Shown: positions 26,520 to 35,247 of the stretch, in pieces
How positions within the stretch are numbered: position 1 is the first letter of the stretch
Layout of the letters: every line of letters begins with the position of its first letter
Assembly: GCA_045542735.1 (NCBI GenBank)
Contig: JAZQLQ010000026.1
Location: 372,001-436,000, forward strand
Direction: 5' to 3'
DNA from: UBA2882 sp045542735
GTDB taxonomy: Bacteria; Bacillota; Clostridia; Lachnospirales; Lachnospiraceae
DNA: 64,000 nucleotides
The notes under the pieces: model-generated
What the model was told of the DNA's origin: nothing
Database searches by the model: none
The model's input: only the letters and a program-made list of their open reading frames with translations
Program-made: the position numbers and the translations under genes

Positions 26520-28793
26520 ATGGAAAAAACAGTAATCTGCGGCTATGTAGATCACATTATTTATCAAAATGCGGAAAATGGTTATACGGTCATGTCGGTT
26601 TCGGACGAAAAGAACGAGGTTACAGTGACCGGTATGTTTCGTGGTATAGAAACCGGAGAACGGATACGTATTGAAGGTATCATGCAGGAGCATCCCAGCT
26701 ATGGAGAGCAACTTCGTATGGAAAATTATGAGGTGCTTGCACCTGACGACAGAAAGAGTATAGAGCGCTATCTGGGCTCGGGTGCCATCAAGGGTGTAGG
26801 TGAAAAGCTGGCTCAGCGGATTGTTAAAAAATTTGGGGAAGATACCTTCCGTGTGATTGAGGAAGAACCGGAAAGACTGGTAGAGATTAAGGGGATCAGC
26901 GAGCGCATTGCCAGACAGATTGCCGAGCAGGTTTATGAAAAACGAGAAATGAGACGTGCCATGCTGTTTTTACAAGGCTATGGTATTACTGATAAACTGG
27001 CGGTGAAAATATATGAGCGGTATGGGGAAGGTTTGTATGATATGCTAAAGACCAATCCTTATCGCATGGCTGAAGATATCGAAGGTGTAGGTTTTAAGAG
27101 GGCAGATGAAATTGCACAAAATGCGGGGATTTTGATAAATTCGGAGTATCGCATCCGTTGCGGACTGTTGTATACGCTTTCCCAGGCACTAACAGCAGGT
27201 CATACTTGTTTGCCGGAGCAGATGTTATTGGCAGAAGGAAGCAATCTGCTTGGCGTGGCTCCGGAAGAGTTGAAGGTGCAGTTGACCAACCTCGTGATGG
27301 ACCATAAGGTATTTGTGAGACAGGAAGAACAGGACGGGGATATCTTTGTATACAGTCCGGCGGCTTATCGGGCTGAAAACCAATGTGCGGCACTGCTGCG
27401 TCAACTGGACATCAGTTTTTTTGAGGAAGGCGAGGGCTATTTATCCAAAGAAGAAAGCCTGATTTATGACAAGATTCAACGTATTGAGGATGAGAGTGGT
27501 ATCGTATTGGACGATTTGCAGCGTCAAGCTGTTTGGAAGGCGATTCAGCGTGGTGTTATGATTTTGACCGGTGGACCGGGAACGGGAAAGACCACAACCA
27601 TTCATACTATGCTCAAATATTTTGAAAGAGAGCAGTTGCAGATAGAACTGGCCGCACCTACGGGAAGGGCGGCGAAGCGTATGAGTGAAGCTTGTGGTAT
27701 GGAGGCCAGGACCATTCATCGTTTACTGGAGGTGTCCGGTGCAACCGATGACGGCAGGACGGCAGGGTTTGGTAGGGATATGAATTATCCCCTGGAAGCA
27801 GATGTGGTAATTGTGGATGAGATGTCCATGGTTGATGTGTTTTTATTTCAGGCATTGCTTTCGGCGATTCCCCAGGGAACCCGTCTGATTTTAGTGGGAG
27901 ATGTGGACCAGTTGCCCAGCGTGGGACCGGGGTGCATTCTCAAAGATTTGATTGAAAGTAAGTGCTATTCCACGGTTATGTTGAATAAAATTTTTAGGCA
28001 GGCCGCAGAAAGTGATATTGTCATGAATGCCCACCGTATTCATGACGGAAAGATGGTAGAAATCCGCAATCAGGAAAGTAAGGATTTTTATTTTCTCAAA
28101 CGGGAAGATCCAAATGTAATGTATAAGCACATGGTAGAATTGGTAACCGACCGTTTGCCAAGGTATGTTGGGGCGTCCCCTTTGGATATTCAGGTGTTGA
28201 CACCTATGAAAAAAGGAGCCATGGGTGTAGAGGCACTCAATGGCATATTGCAGCAATATATCAATCCGCCGGAGAAGGGAAAACGGGAATATTTAGCCGG
28301 AGACACCTTGTTTCGTGAGGGTGATAAGGTTATGCAGACAAAGAATAATTATAAGTTGGAATGGGAAGTGACAGGCAAATTCAATCTACCCATTGCAAAC
28401 GGCCTTGGTGTGTTTAACGGCGATATAGGAGTGGTCAGGGAAATTAATGAATATGCATCCGTGATGCAAGTGGAGTTTGACGAAGGCAGAAGGGTCAATT
28501 ACCGCTTTGAGGAATTGGATGAGTTGGAACTGGCATATGCTATTACCATTCATAAATCCCAAGGAAGTGAATACCCGGCAGTGGTCATACCGCTTTGGGG
28601 AGTGCCGGGATTACTTACCTATCGCAATTTGCTTTATACAGCTGTAACAAGAGCAAAAAAGTGTGTTACCATCTTAGGTAGTGATATGATTATGGAACAT
28701 ATGATTTTGGGTGAAAATAAGCAAAAAAGACATACCGGTTTGCGATACCGGATATGTGAAGGAGAGAAGATGCGCGGAGAGGAGATATATTGA
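26520..28793 (+). CDS. recD2: RecD2-type SF1B DNA helicase
   Basis: A 757-residue 5'-3' helicase of the RecD2/TraA class, which works without RecBC. An N-terminal OB-like domain and tandem helix-hairpin-helix repeats (GVGEKLAQRIVKKFG, IKGISERIARQIAEQ, GVGFKRADEIAQ) precede Walker A TGGPGTGKTTTI (near residue 350), Walker B VDEMSM, the GDVDQLPSVGPG motif and C-terminal motif AITIHKSQGSEYPAVV. The ATG at 26520 follows GGGAG; an upstream in-frame start at 26484 lies at the terminator edge and adds residues foreign to the family. comFC overlaps its stop. Confidence 0.93.
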   Translation: MEKTVICGYVDHIIYQNAENGYTVMSVSDEKNEVTVTGMFRGIETGERIRIEGIMQEHPSYGEQLRMENYEVLAPDDRKSIERYLGSGAIKGVGEKLAQRIVKKFGEDTFRVIEEEPERLVEIKGISERIARQIAEQVYEKREMRRAMLFLQGYGITDKLAVKIYERYGEGLYDMLKTNPYRMAEDIEGVGFKRADEIAQNAGILINSEYRIRCGLLYTLSQALTAGHTCLPEQMLLAEGSNLLGVAPEELKVQLTNLVMDHKVFVRQEEQDGDIFVYSPAAYRAENQCAALLRQLDISFFEEGEGYLSKEESLIYDKIQRIEDESGIVLDDLQRQAVWKAIQRGVMILTGGPGTGKTTTIHTMLKYFEREQLQIELAAPTGRAAKRMSEACGMEARTIHRLLEVSGATDDGRTAGFGRDMNYPLEADVVIVDEMSMVDVFLFQALLSAIPQGTRLILVGDVDQLPSVGPGCILKDLIESKCYSTVMLNKIFRQAAESDIVMNAHRIHDGKMVEIRNQESKDFYFLKREDPNVMYKHMVELVTDRLPRYVGASPLDIQVLTPMKKGAMGVEALNGILQQYINPPEKGKREYLAGDTLFREGDKVMQTKNNYKLEWEVTGKFNLPIANGLGVFNGDIGVVREINEYASVMQVEFDEGRRVNYRFEELDELELAYAITIHKSQGSEYPAVVIPLWGVPGLLTYRNLLYTAVTRAKKCVTILGSDMIMEHMILGENKQKRHTGLRYRICEGEKMRGEEIY

Positions 28794-29533
28794 ATCAAAG
28801 CGTATATAAAGAATTGATAGAAACAATAGGGGATTTTTTATTTCCTACCCGGTGTCCGGTTTGCGATAAGCCGGTGCCCTATCCAAACAGAAAAGACGGG
28901 ATATGCACAGAATGCTTGAAAAAATTACCGCTTATCAATAATAACACATGTTATAAATGCGGCAGGCAATTGTTTGATGGGCAAAAAGAATGGTGTGAAG
29001 ATTGTACAAAGACAAGGCAGAGGCATCTGTATGAAAGTGGAATGGCATTGTGCAGTTACGACGATTTAATGAGAGAATCGGTATATCGTCTCAAATATGG
29101 CAAACGCAGAGAATATGCCAAAACCTACGGACAGTTGATGGCAAAGCGGTTCCAAGAGACTTTAAGACAGCTAAAGGTAAACAGCGTCATACCGGTGCCG
29201 CTCCACTCGAAGCGCCAAAAGGAGCGTGGTTACAACCAGGCGGTGGTTTTGGCAAGAGAGATTGGTAAGGGTTGCGGAATCCCTGTTTATGAGGATTGTG
29301 TAGTGCGTGTGCGAAACACCACACCGCTTAAATCCATGACACCTTCCCAAAGGCAAAATAATTTGAAAAAGGCTTTTAAAATAAGGCGAAATGATGTAAA
29401 ATTAGGAGTAACTATAGTTATAGATGATATCTATACTACCGGCAGCACGATTGACGCGGTTTCCGAGGCATTGATCGAAGCCGGCGCTTTGCGCGTTTAT
29501 TTTATGACGTTGGCGATTGGAGAAGATTTCTAG
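28790..29533 (+). CDS. comFC: ComFC-type phosphoribosyltransferase-fold protein
   Basis: Competence-related protein of 247 residues. Four cysteine pairs form the N-terminal zinc-binding part (CPVC, CTEC, CYKCG, CEDC), followed by YRLKYGKRREYAK, the PVPLHSKRQKERGYNQA loop and the PRPP-binding motif IVIDDIYTTGSTIDAV. Members act in handling incoming single-stranded DNA. It starts at TTG 28790, overlapping the recD2 stop by four bases, with GAGAGGAG upstream, so it is translated together with the helicase. The pairing with a helicase suggests a DNA uptake or repair role, but no other com genes are here. Confidence 0.87.
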   Translation: MNQSVYKELIETIGDFLFPTRCPVCDKPVPYPNRKDGICTECLKKLPLINNNTCYKCGRQLFDGQKEWCEDCTKTRQRHLYESGMALCSYDDLMRESVYRLKYGKRREYAKTYGQLMAKRFQETLRQLKVNSVIPVPLHSKRQKERGYNQAVVLAREIGKGCGIPVYEDCVVRVRNTTPLKSMTPSQRQNNLKKAFKIRRNDVKLGVTIVIDDIYTTGSTIDAVSEALIEAGALRVYFMTLAIGEDF

Positions 29534-29548
29534 ACGGAGGGTTATGGC

Positions 29549-29959
29549 ATGAATGTAGTGAATTGTAGAAAATGCGGAAAATTATTCAATTATATAGCGG
29601 GACCTCAGACCTGTCCCATGTGTAGGGAAAAAAATGAGGAAAAGTTTCAGGAAGTAAAGAAATTTATCCAACAAAACCGTCGTGCCAGTATGCAGATGGT
29701 TTGTGAAGAGTGTGATGTAGAGCCCGGCCAGATTCAGGCATGGATCAGACAGGAGCGTCTGCAATTTGCCGAGGATTCACCTATCAAAGTAAGTTGCGAG
29801 AAATGTGGTTGCATGATCAGTAGCGGTCGTTTTTGTGATAAGTGCAAAAATGATATGTCCCGCGATCTTGGTAATATGATGAGAAAGCCGGTTGAAGAGT
29901 TAAAGAAAGAGCCTATGCGTAAAGCCGGAGATAACAAAAACCGTATGAGGTTCTTATAA
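29549..29959 (+). CDS. YvyF-like flagellar operon zinc-ribbon protein
   Basis: A 136-residue protein resembling the flagellar operon protein family that includes Bacillus YvyF. Two zinc-binding cysteine sets, CRKCGKLF...CPMC near the start and CEKCGCMI...CDKCKND near residues 88-108, flank a helical middle with a helix-turn-helix-like stretch (CEECDVEPGQIQAWIRQERL). In Bacillus, yvyF lies beside comFC near flgM, which matches the order here. Its molecular role is not established; a regulator of flagellar or sigma-D genes is plausible. No flgM-flgK genes follow it in this window. Confidence 0.8.
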   Translation: MNVVNCRKCGKLFNYIAGPQTCPMCREKNEEKFQEVKKFIQQNRRASMQMVCEECDVEPGQIQAWIRQERLQFAEDSPIKVSCEKCGCMISSGRFCDKCKNDMSRDLGNMMRKPVEELKKEPMRKAGDNKNRMRFL

Positions 29960-29977
29960 TAAAGCGGAGGAGCCGTT

Positions 29978-30376
29978 ATGATTAATCAGGAGAGAATACA
30001 GCTCATGACCAAAATGGCCGCATATGAAGAAAATGAAGGCAAAAAACACATTGCCATTGGAGGTTTTTTCAGAAGCGACTATATTGGTTTGCAGATTATA
30101 AAAGCTATCCTATGTGCTACCATTGCTTATGGCATTGTGTTTGGATTGTATATATTCTATGATTTCGAATTTTTTATGCAGGATATATACAAGATGGATT
30201 TGCTTGAATTTGGCAAAAATGTGTTGTTTTATTATTTTATTTTTGTGGTTATATATGCTGTGATTGCTTACATTGTGCATTCGTACAAGTATCACAAAGC
30301 AAGAAAAAGTCTGAAAAAGTACTATCATCATCTGAAGCAGTTATCTGCCATGTATGATTTGGAAAATCGTAAGTAG
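29978..30376 (+). CDS. Unknown two-pass membrane protein
   Basis: A 132-residue protein I do not recognise. Two membrane segments are visible, about residues 36-58 (AILCATIAYGIVFGLYIFY) and 80-102 (FYYFIFVVIYAVIAYIVH). A basic, Tyr/His/Lys-rich C-terminal tail (YKYHKARKSLKKYYHHLKQL) follows. The ribosome site is GCGGAGGAG. It lies between the yvyF-like gene and a larger membrane protein, with 14-18-base gaps, so it probably shares their transcript leading into cdaA. Confidence 0.6.
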   Translation: MINQERIQLMTKMAAYEENEGKKHIAIGGFFRSDYIGLQIIKAILCATIAYGIVFGLYIFYDFEFFMQDIYKMDLLEFGKNVLFYYFIFVVIYAVIAYIVHSYKYHKARKSLKKYYHHLKQLSAMYDLENRK

Positions 30377-30390
30377 GAAAGGAAAAGCTT

Positions 30391-31320
30391 ATGTCTTCAT
30401 TGTTGGAAATGCGTGAGAAGCTTCGTGAAATTTATGGCAAATATGAAGTATATCTCACTCCATTATTTAAATTTTTGTTGGCGTTAGTTACATTACTATG
30501 CATCAATGGAACAATTGGTTATATGGACAAATTAAATAATGCCGTAATCGTTTTGGTGGTTTCCCTGATGTGTTCCTTTTTGCCAATCAACTTTATTGTG
30601 GTTATCGGCGCGGGATTTATATGCGGACATCTCTATACGGTTTCCTTTGAGTGTGCTGTAGTTGCAATTGCACTGTTTTTATTGATGTTCATTTTGTATT
30701 TCCGTTTTTCGCCAAAGGATACCATTGTGGTTGTATTATTACCTATTTGTTTTGCTTTAAAGATTCCTTATGTGATTCCTATTGCAGTTGGCTTGCTGGC
30801 AACACCGGTATCGGCAGTATCGGTAGGCTGCGGCACTCTTGTTTACTATTTGCTTACCTATGTGAAAGAAAATGCACAGACCATTAATACCCTGGAGGCA
30901 GATGGTGCAGTGGCTAAGTTCCGTTATGTCATTGACGGACTAATGGCAAACAAAGAGATTATGCTTACTCTGGTAGCATTTACTGCTATGGTCATTGTAG
31001 TATATATTATCCGTCGTTTGTCAGTAGATCATGCATGGACCATTGCTATGTGTGTGGGTGCCGTGGTTGGTGTTGTGATTCTGTTGTTTGGTGAATTGGC
31101 ATATGATACACATATTTCTATCGGATTTATGATATTGGGAATGATTATCTCTATTTTGCTGGCGCTGGTTATCCAGTTCTTTGCGCACAATGTGGATTAT
31201 TCCCGTACAGAGTATGTACAGTTCGAGGATGAGGAATATTATTATTATGTAAAAGCAGTACCCAAAAATTCTGTAGCAAAATCCAAAGTGACCGTCAAAA
31301 AAATTACAAGTGTTCTTTAA
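30391..31320 (+). CDS. Unknown polytopic membrane protein upstream of cdaA
   Basis: A 309-residue protein with about eight predicted membrane segments spread over residues 25-270 and an acidic, Tyr-rich stretch before the end (EYVQFEDEEYYYYVKAV), followed by a basic tail. I recognise no enzyme or transporter motif. It ends 23 bases before cdaA and is probably in the same transcript. A link to c-di-AMP or wall synthesis would be inference from position alone. Confidence 0.6.
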   Translation: MSSLLEMREKLREIYGKYEVYLTPLFKFLLALVTLLCINGTIGYMDKLNNAVIVLVVSLMCSFLPINFIVVIGAGFICGHLYTVSFECAVVAIALFLLMFILYFRFSPKDTIVVVLLPICFALKIPYVIPIAVGLLATPVSAVSVGCGTLVYYLLTYVKENAQTINTLEADGAVAKFRYVIDGLMANKEIMLTLVAFTAMVIVVYIIRRLSVDHAWTIAMCVGAVVGVVILLFGELAYDTHISIGFMILGMIISILLALVIQFFAHNVDYSRTEYVQFEDEEYYYYVKAVPKNSVAKSKVTVKKITSVL

Positions 31321-31343
31321 TGCAAAAGGAGATCGGCTAATCT

Positions 31344-32213
31344 ATGGAACAGGTAAACAGCTTCATAAATAAATATTTGACGACACTGCATATTCCTACC
31401 CGGATTATGTGGACAGATATTGTGGAGATAATTATTATCTCCTTTTTGGTGTACCATATTTTAGTATGGATTCGTGACACAAAAGCTTGGAACCTGTTAA
31501 AGGGTATTATTGTTATCTTAGTATTTTTGCTCTTTGCCGCATTGTTAAATCTGAGTACGATTCTTTGGATTATGGAAAAGATTTTCTCGGTGGGTATTAT
31601 AGCCGTTGTTGTTGTGTTACAACCGGAATTGCGTCGTGCATTGGAGCAATTGGGACAGAAAAATTTTGTGGCAGGTCTGATGCCCTTTGAAACTAAGACA
31701 ACGGATGGTCTGTTTTCTGACAAGACCATTAATGAGATTGTAAAAGCCAGTTTTGAAATGGGAAAAGTCAAAACAGGAGCTTTAATTGTAGTAGAAAAAA
31801 ATCAGAAACTGACAGAGTATGAAAGGACCGGAATCGCAGTAGATGCGGTTGTGACCAATCAGATTTTGATCAATATATTTGAGCACAATACACCACTTCA
31901 TGATGGAGCGGTATTGGTACGGGGAGACAGAGTAGTGGCGGCAACCTGCTATTTGCCTTTGTCAGACAGCACTCGATTGTCCAAAGAATTGGGGACCAGA
32001 CATCGTGCAGGTGTGGGGGTTTCCGAGATTACGGACTCCCTAACCATTATTGTATCCGAAGAAACCGGTCGTGTTTCTGTGGCGTATGAAGGTAAGCTGA
32101 CACGTAATGTGGATGCGGAAACTTTGCGAAGAATGCTTGAAACTGTCCAAAACAAGGCTGCGGAAGATAAGCCCCGCAAGGCCTGGAAAGGCAGGTTGAA
32201 ACGTGAAAAATAA
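31344..32213 (+). CDS. cdaA: Diadenylate cyclase CdaA
   Basis: Membrane enzyme that makes cyclic di-AMP from two ATP; c-di-AMP controls potassium and osmolyte uptake and wall stress. The 289-residue protein has three N-terminal membrane segments (about 20-40, 47-68, 72-92) and the DAC domain. The catalytic motifs are intact: D187-G188-A189 in LHDGAVLVRGD and R219-H220-R221 in LGTRHRAGVGVSE. It overlaps cdaR by 11 bases and glmM follows, the conserved cdaA-cdaR-glmM order of Firmicutes. Confidence 0.97.
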   Translation: MEQVNSFINKYLTTLHIPTRIMWTDIVEIIIISFLVYHILVWIRDTKAWNLLKGIIVILVFLLFAALLNLSTILWIMEKIFSVGIIAVVVVLQPELRRALEQLGQKNFVAGLMPFETKTTDGLFSDKTINEIVKASFEMGKVKTGALIVVEKNQKLTEYERTGIAVDAVVTNQILINIFEHNTPLHDGAVLVRGDRVVAATCYLPLSDSTRLSKELGTRHRAGVGVSEITDSLTIIVSEETGRVSVAYEGKLTRNVDAETLRRMLETVQNKAAEDKPRKAWKGRLKREK

Positions 32214-33483
32214 ACTGACCAACAATTTATCTTTAAAGATATTGGCTGTAGTGGTGGCAATTCTGGTGTGGGTCATTGTAGTAAACGTCAGTGATCCGAT
32301 TATTGAGTCCACCTATTCCGGCGTGCAAGTTGAAATATTAAATGGAGATTTAATAAATCAGAGCAACCGGACTTATGAAGTTTTAAATGATACCGGCACC
32401 ATATCCGTTACCGTAATGGCAAAGCGTTCCATTAACGATTTGCTGGGGAAAGAGAATATCAAAGCCACTGCGGATATGGCAGAGTTGGATGAAGAGAACG
32501 GTACTGTCCGGATTCGTCTGGAAACCAACAAATACAATGACAAACTGGAAAGTATTAAGTCCAAGACAGATGTACTGGAAGTGCGTATTGAAGATTTAAT
32601 GAAGAAACAGCTTAGGATAACACCTGTGATCAATGGAGATCCGGTAGAAGGCTATGTGACAGGTGATGTTACTTTAGATCAAAACGTTGTAACGGTTCAG
32701 GGACCTGAGTCTCTCGTGTCCCGTATTGATCATGCTACTGCAGAAGCTTCTATAGCAGGTATGTCCGGCAGTATCAGTACAACTTCAGCAATCCGTTATT
32801 ACGATAAAGATGGTAATCAGCTGGATGCTTCCAGATTAAATGGTAATATCAGTGCAGTCAGCATCAAAGTGGATATCCTGGCTACCAAGATGTTGCCGAT
32901 TAAGGTGCATGTCAGTGGTACTCCTGCAGAAGACTATGGTGTTGACGGAGAGCTCGTGCTGGATAAAGAAGAAGTGTTGATGGCGGGCAAGACAAGTACC
33001 TTAGCTAATATGAGTGCGATTACCATACCGGCAGCAGCTATTGATGTGACCGGTAAGGATGAGTCCTTTACCGTGACTTTGGATTTGAATAAATATTTAC
33101 CTGAGAATCTACAAATTGCAGAACCGGATTTTGATGGAAAAATAACCATTGATGTACCGATTGCGAAGCTTGAGACAGCGGCTTATGAGATAGCAAGAGA
33201 AAACATCAGTATCACGGGTGTTGACGAAGAAAAGCAGAGAATCGTCATGACCGGCAGTGATAATACTGTGGAAGTGGAATTGAAAGGTCTGCCCGGTGAT
33301 TTGGAAGCGGTAAAAGCAGACGATATCAAAGGTATGATTTCGGTGACTGCCTATATGGAAGAGAGAGGCCTAAGTGAATTGAAGGAAGGAACCTACGATT
33401 TGCCGGTGACGCTGACACTTCCCGAAGGTGTACAGGTGGAGGGTGAATTCACCATAGAATGCCGGATCAGAGATATAGACTAA
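32203..33483 (+). CDS. cdaR: CdaR, YbbR-domain regulator of CdaA
   Basis: A 426-residue membrane-anchored protein with one N-terminal segment (about residues 10-28, SLKILAVVVAILVWVIVVNV) and four repeated YbbR domains outside the cell. The repeats show as recurring stretches such as VEGYVTGDVTLDQNVVTVQGP and AEDYGVDGELVLDKEEVLMAG. CdaR binds CdaA at the membrane and tunes c-di-AMP production. It starts at GTG 32203 inside the cdaA end, so translation is probably coupled. Confidence 0.94.
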   Translation: MKNKLTNNLSLKILAVVVAILVWVIVVNVSDPIIESTYSGVQVEILNGDLINQSNRTYEVLNDTGTISVTVMAKRSINDLLGKENIKATADMAELDEENGTVRIRLETNKYNDKLESIKSKTDVLEVRIEDLMKKQLRITPVINGDPVEGYVTGDVTLDQNVVTVQGPESLVSRIDHATAEASIAGMSGSISTTSAIRYYDKDGNQLDASRLNGNISAVSIKVDILATKMLPIKVHVSGTPAEDYGVDGELVLDKEEVLMAGKTSTLANMSAITIPAAAIDVTGKDESFTVTLDLNKYLPENLQIAEPDFDGKITIDVPIAKLETAAYEIARENISITGVDEEKQRIVMTGSDNTVEVELKGLPGDLEAVKADDIKGMISVTAYMEERGLSELKEGTYDLPVTLTLPEGVQVEGEFTIECRIRDID

Positions 33484-33508
33484 TATTTAAGGAGCAGAGG
33501 TAAGAGCA

Positions 33509-34858
33509 ATGGGAAGATTATTTGGAACAGACGGTGTAAGAGGTGTAGCAAATGAGGAACTGACCCCCATGTTGGCAATGCAACTGGGTCAGGCAGGAGC
33601 TTATGTTTTAACAAGAGAAAATGCTCATAAACCTACGATTATGGTAGGTTGTGACACCCGAATATCCGGTGACATGCTGGCAAACGCTTTGATGGCAGGT
33701 GCATGTTCTGTAGGAGCCAATGTGGTGTATGTAGGTGTAGTACCTACACCTGCAGTGGCTTATCTTACCAGAAAGTATAAAGTGGATGCGGGAGTTGTGA
33801 TTTCAGCTTCCCACAATCCGGTTGAGTTTAACGGTATTAAGTTTTTTGATGGCAATGGTTACAAATTGCCTGATGCCTTAGAGGATGAGATTGATGAATT
33901 GATTAAAAACGGCATGAAGGGAATTAAGTTCCCCACCGGATCTTCTGTAGGAAAGATTAAATACCGTACCGATGCAAGAGAAGAATATATTAACCATTCC
34001 ATGAAAGCTGTTCCTGTCAGCTTAGAGGGAATGAAGATTGTAGTGGACTGTGCCGAAGGAGCTTCCTTCTACACTTCCGTAGAGACATTAAAAGAATTGG
34101 GCGCAACAGTTGTAGCTATTCATAACAATCCTGATGGTACCAACATCAATGCAAACTGCGGTTCTACACATATGGAAGAACTGATGGCAAGGGTTGTCTA
34201 TGAGAAAGCCAATGTAGGTCTGGCTTTTGATGGTGATGCAGACAGACTTTTGGCTGTAGATGAGAATGGTAAACAGGTTGACGGTGACCAGATTATGGCT
34301 ATTGTCGGCAACCATATGAAAAATAAAGGTACCTTGAAGGATAATACCATTGTTGCAACGGTTATGAGTAACCTTGGATTTTTCCTGATGGGTAAGGAAC
34401 ATGATATTAAAATGGAGCAGACCAAGGTTGGAGACCGTTATGTTCTGGAACGTATGAAAGAAATTGGGGCTAACTTAGGCGGTGAACAATCCGGTCACAT
34501 TATTTTCTTGGATGAGAACACCACGGGAGATGGCTTGCTTAGCGCATTGCACTTATTGGAAGTATTGGTTGAGACCGGAAAACCCTTGTCTGAACTGGCG
34601 TCTATTATGGAAGTGTTGCCTCAGGCATTGGTAAATGCACGTGTTCCCAATCATAAGAAAGAGAGCTATATGGAGTATCCGGAGATTGCAGAAGCAATTG
34701 AAGCTCTTTCAGAGAAATTTGCGGGAGAAGGAAGAGTTTTAATCCGTCCATCCGGAACAGAACCTTTGGTACGTGTTATGATCGAAGGTAAGGATCAGGA
34801 GCAGATTGAGATCGAGGCGAAGAAGCTTGCGGACCTCATTCAGAATGTCATGCTGTAA
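33509..34858 (+). CDS. glmM: Phosphoglucosamine mutase GlmM
   Basis: Converts glucosamine-6-phosphate to glucosamine-1-phosphate for UDP-GlcNAc and peptidoglycan. The 449-residue protein carries the GlmM start GRLFGTDGVRGVAN, the phosphoserine loop GVVISASHNP with S101, the magnesium loop FDGDADRLLAVD, the sugar loop GGEQSGHII and the phosphate loop RPSGTEPLVRVM. In other Firmicutes GlmM binds and inhibits CdaA, and its place after cdaA-cdaR supports the same here. AAGGAGCAGAGG precedes the ATG. Confidence 0.98.
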   Translation: MGRLFGTDGVRGVANEELTPMLAMQLGQAGAYVLTRENAHKPTIMVGCDTRISGDMLANALMAGACSVGANVVYVGVVPTPAVAYLTRKYKVDAGVVISASHNPVEFNGIKFFDGNGYKLPDALEDEIDELIKNGMKGIKFPTGSSVGKIKYRTDAREEYINHSMKAVPVSLEGMKIVVDCAEGASFYTSVETLKELGATVVAIHNNPDGTNINANCGSTHMEELMARVVYEKANVGLAFDGDADRLLAVDENGKQVDGDQIMAIVGNHMKNKGTLKDNTIVATVMSNLGFFLMGKEHDIKMEQTKVGDRYVLERMKEIGANLGGEQSGHIIFLDENTTGDGLLSALHLLEVLVETGKPLSELASIMEVLPQALVNARVPNHKKESYMEYPEIAEAIEALSEKFAGEGRVLIRPSGTEPLVRVMIEGKDQEQIEIEAKKLADLIQNVML

Positions 34859-34861
34859 GGC

Positions 34862-34890
34862 TTGTGAAATGTTTTAAAAAGTGTTATAGT
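34862..34890 (+). promoter_or_regulatory. Promoter of the HPr gene
   Basis: TTGTGA (34862-34867), a 17-base spacer, and TATAGT (34885-34890), directly after the glmM stop. It would start transcription about 30 bases before the HPr ATG. Confidence 0.7.
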
Positions 34891-34925
34891 ATGAGAAGGG
34901 TATAGATAATTTGGAGGGAAATTCT

Positions 34926-35189
34926 ATGGTAAGTCAGAAAGTTGTTATTAAGAATCCCACAGGGTTACACTTGAGACCTGCCGGCATCCTATGTAAGGAA
35001 GCTATGCAGTTTAAATCGTTAATAACATTTACATTTAGAGATAGTACGGCAAATGCAAAGAGTGTTCTTAGTGTCTTGGGTGCCTGCGTGAAATGCGGGG
35101 ATGAAATAGAGTTTGTATGCGAGGGTGTTGACGAAGAAGAAGCGTTACAGGCATTGATAGCAGCCATCGAAAACGGACTCGGAGAATAA
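34926..35189 (+). CDS. ptsH: HPr family phosphocarrier protein
   Basis: An 87-residue HPr. Both regulatory sites can be read: H15 in GLHLRPAG, which takes phosphate from Enzyme I, and S46 in NAKSVLSVLG, the HPr-kinase target used for carbon catabolite repression in Firmicutes. The sequence after Ser46 (VLSVLGACVKCGDEIEF) differs somewhat from classical HPr, so it could be a specialised paralogue. The ATG at 34926 has GGAGGGA at the right distance; an in-frame TTG at 34911 overlaps that site. It has its own promoter and terminator. Confidence 0.9.
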   Translation: MVSQKVVIKNPTGLHLRPAGILCKEAMQFKSLITFTFRDSTANAKSVLSVLGACVKCGDEIEFVCEGVDEEEALQALIAAIENGLGE

Positions 35190-35201
35190 GGATGCATGAC
35201 G

Positions 35202-35228
35202 GCCCATCTATGGATGGGCTGTTTTTTA
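35202..35228 (+). terminator. Terminator between HPr and leuA
   Basis: Stem GCCCATC (35202-35208) with GATGGGC (35213-35219), a four-base loop, then GTTTTTT. leuA starts only 20 bases later with no obvious promoter between, so leuA may depend on read-through or on this hairpin as an attenuator. Confidence 0.8.
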
Positions 35229-35247
35229 TAAGGAGGAAAAATTATCT

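Noticed and set aside
35190..35247. T-box or leucine leader-peptide attenuator before leuA
   Set aside because: The gap is only 58 bases, with no T-box core and no Leu-rich small frame; only a simple terminator is visible.
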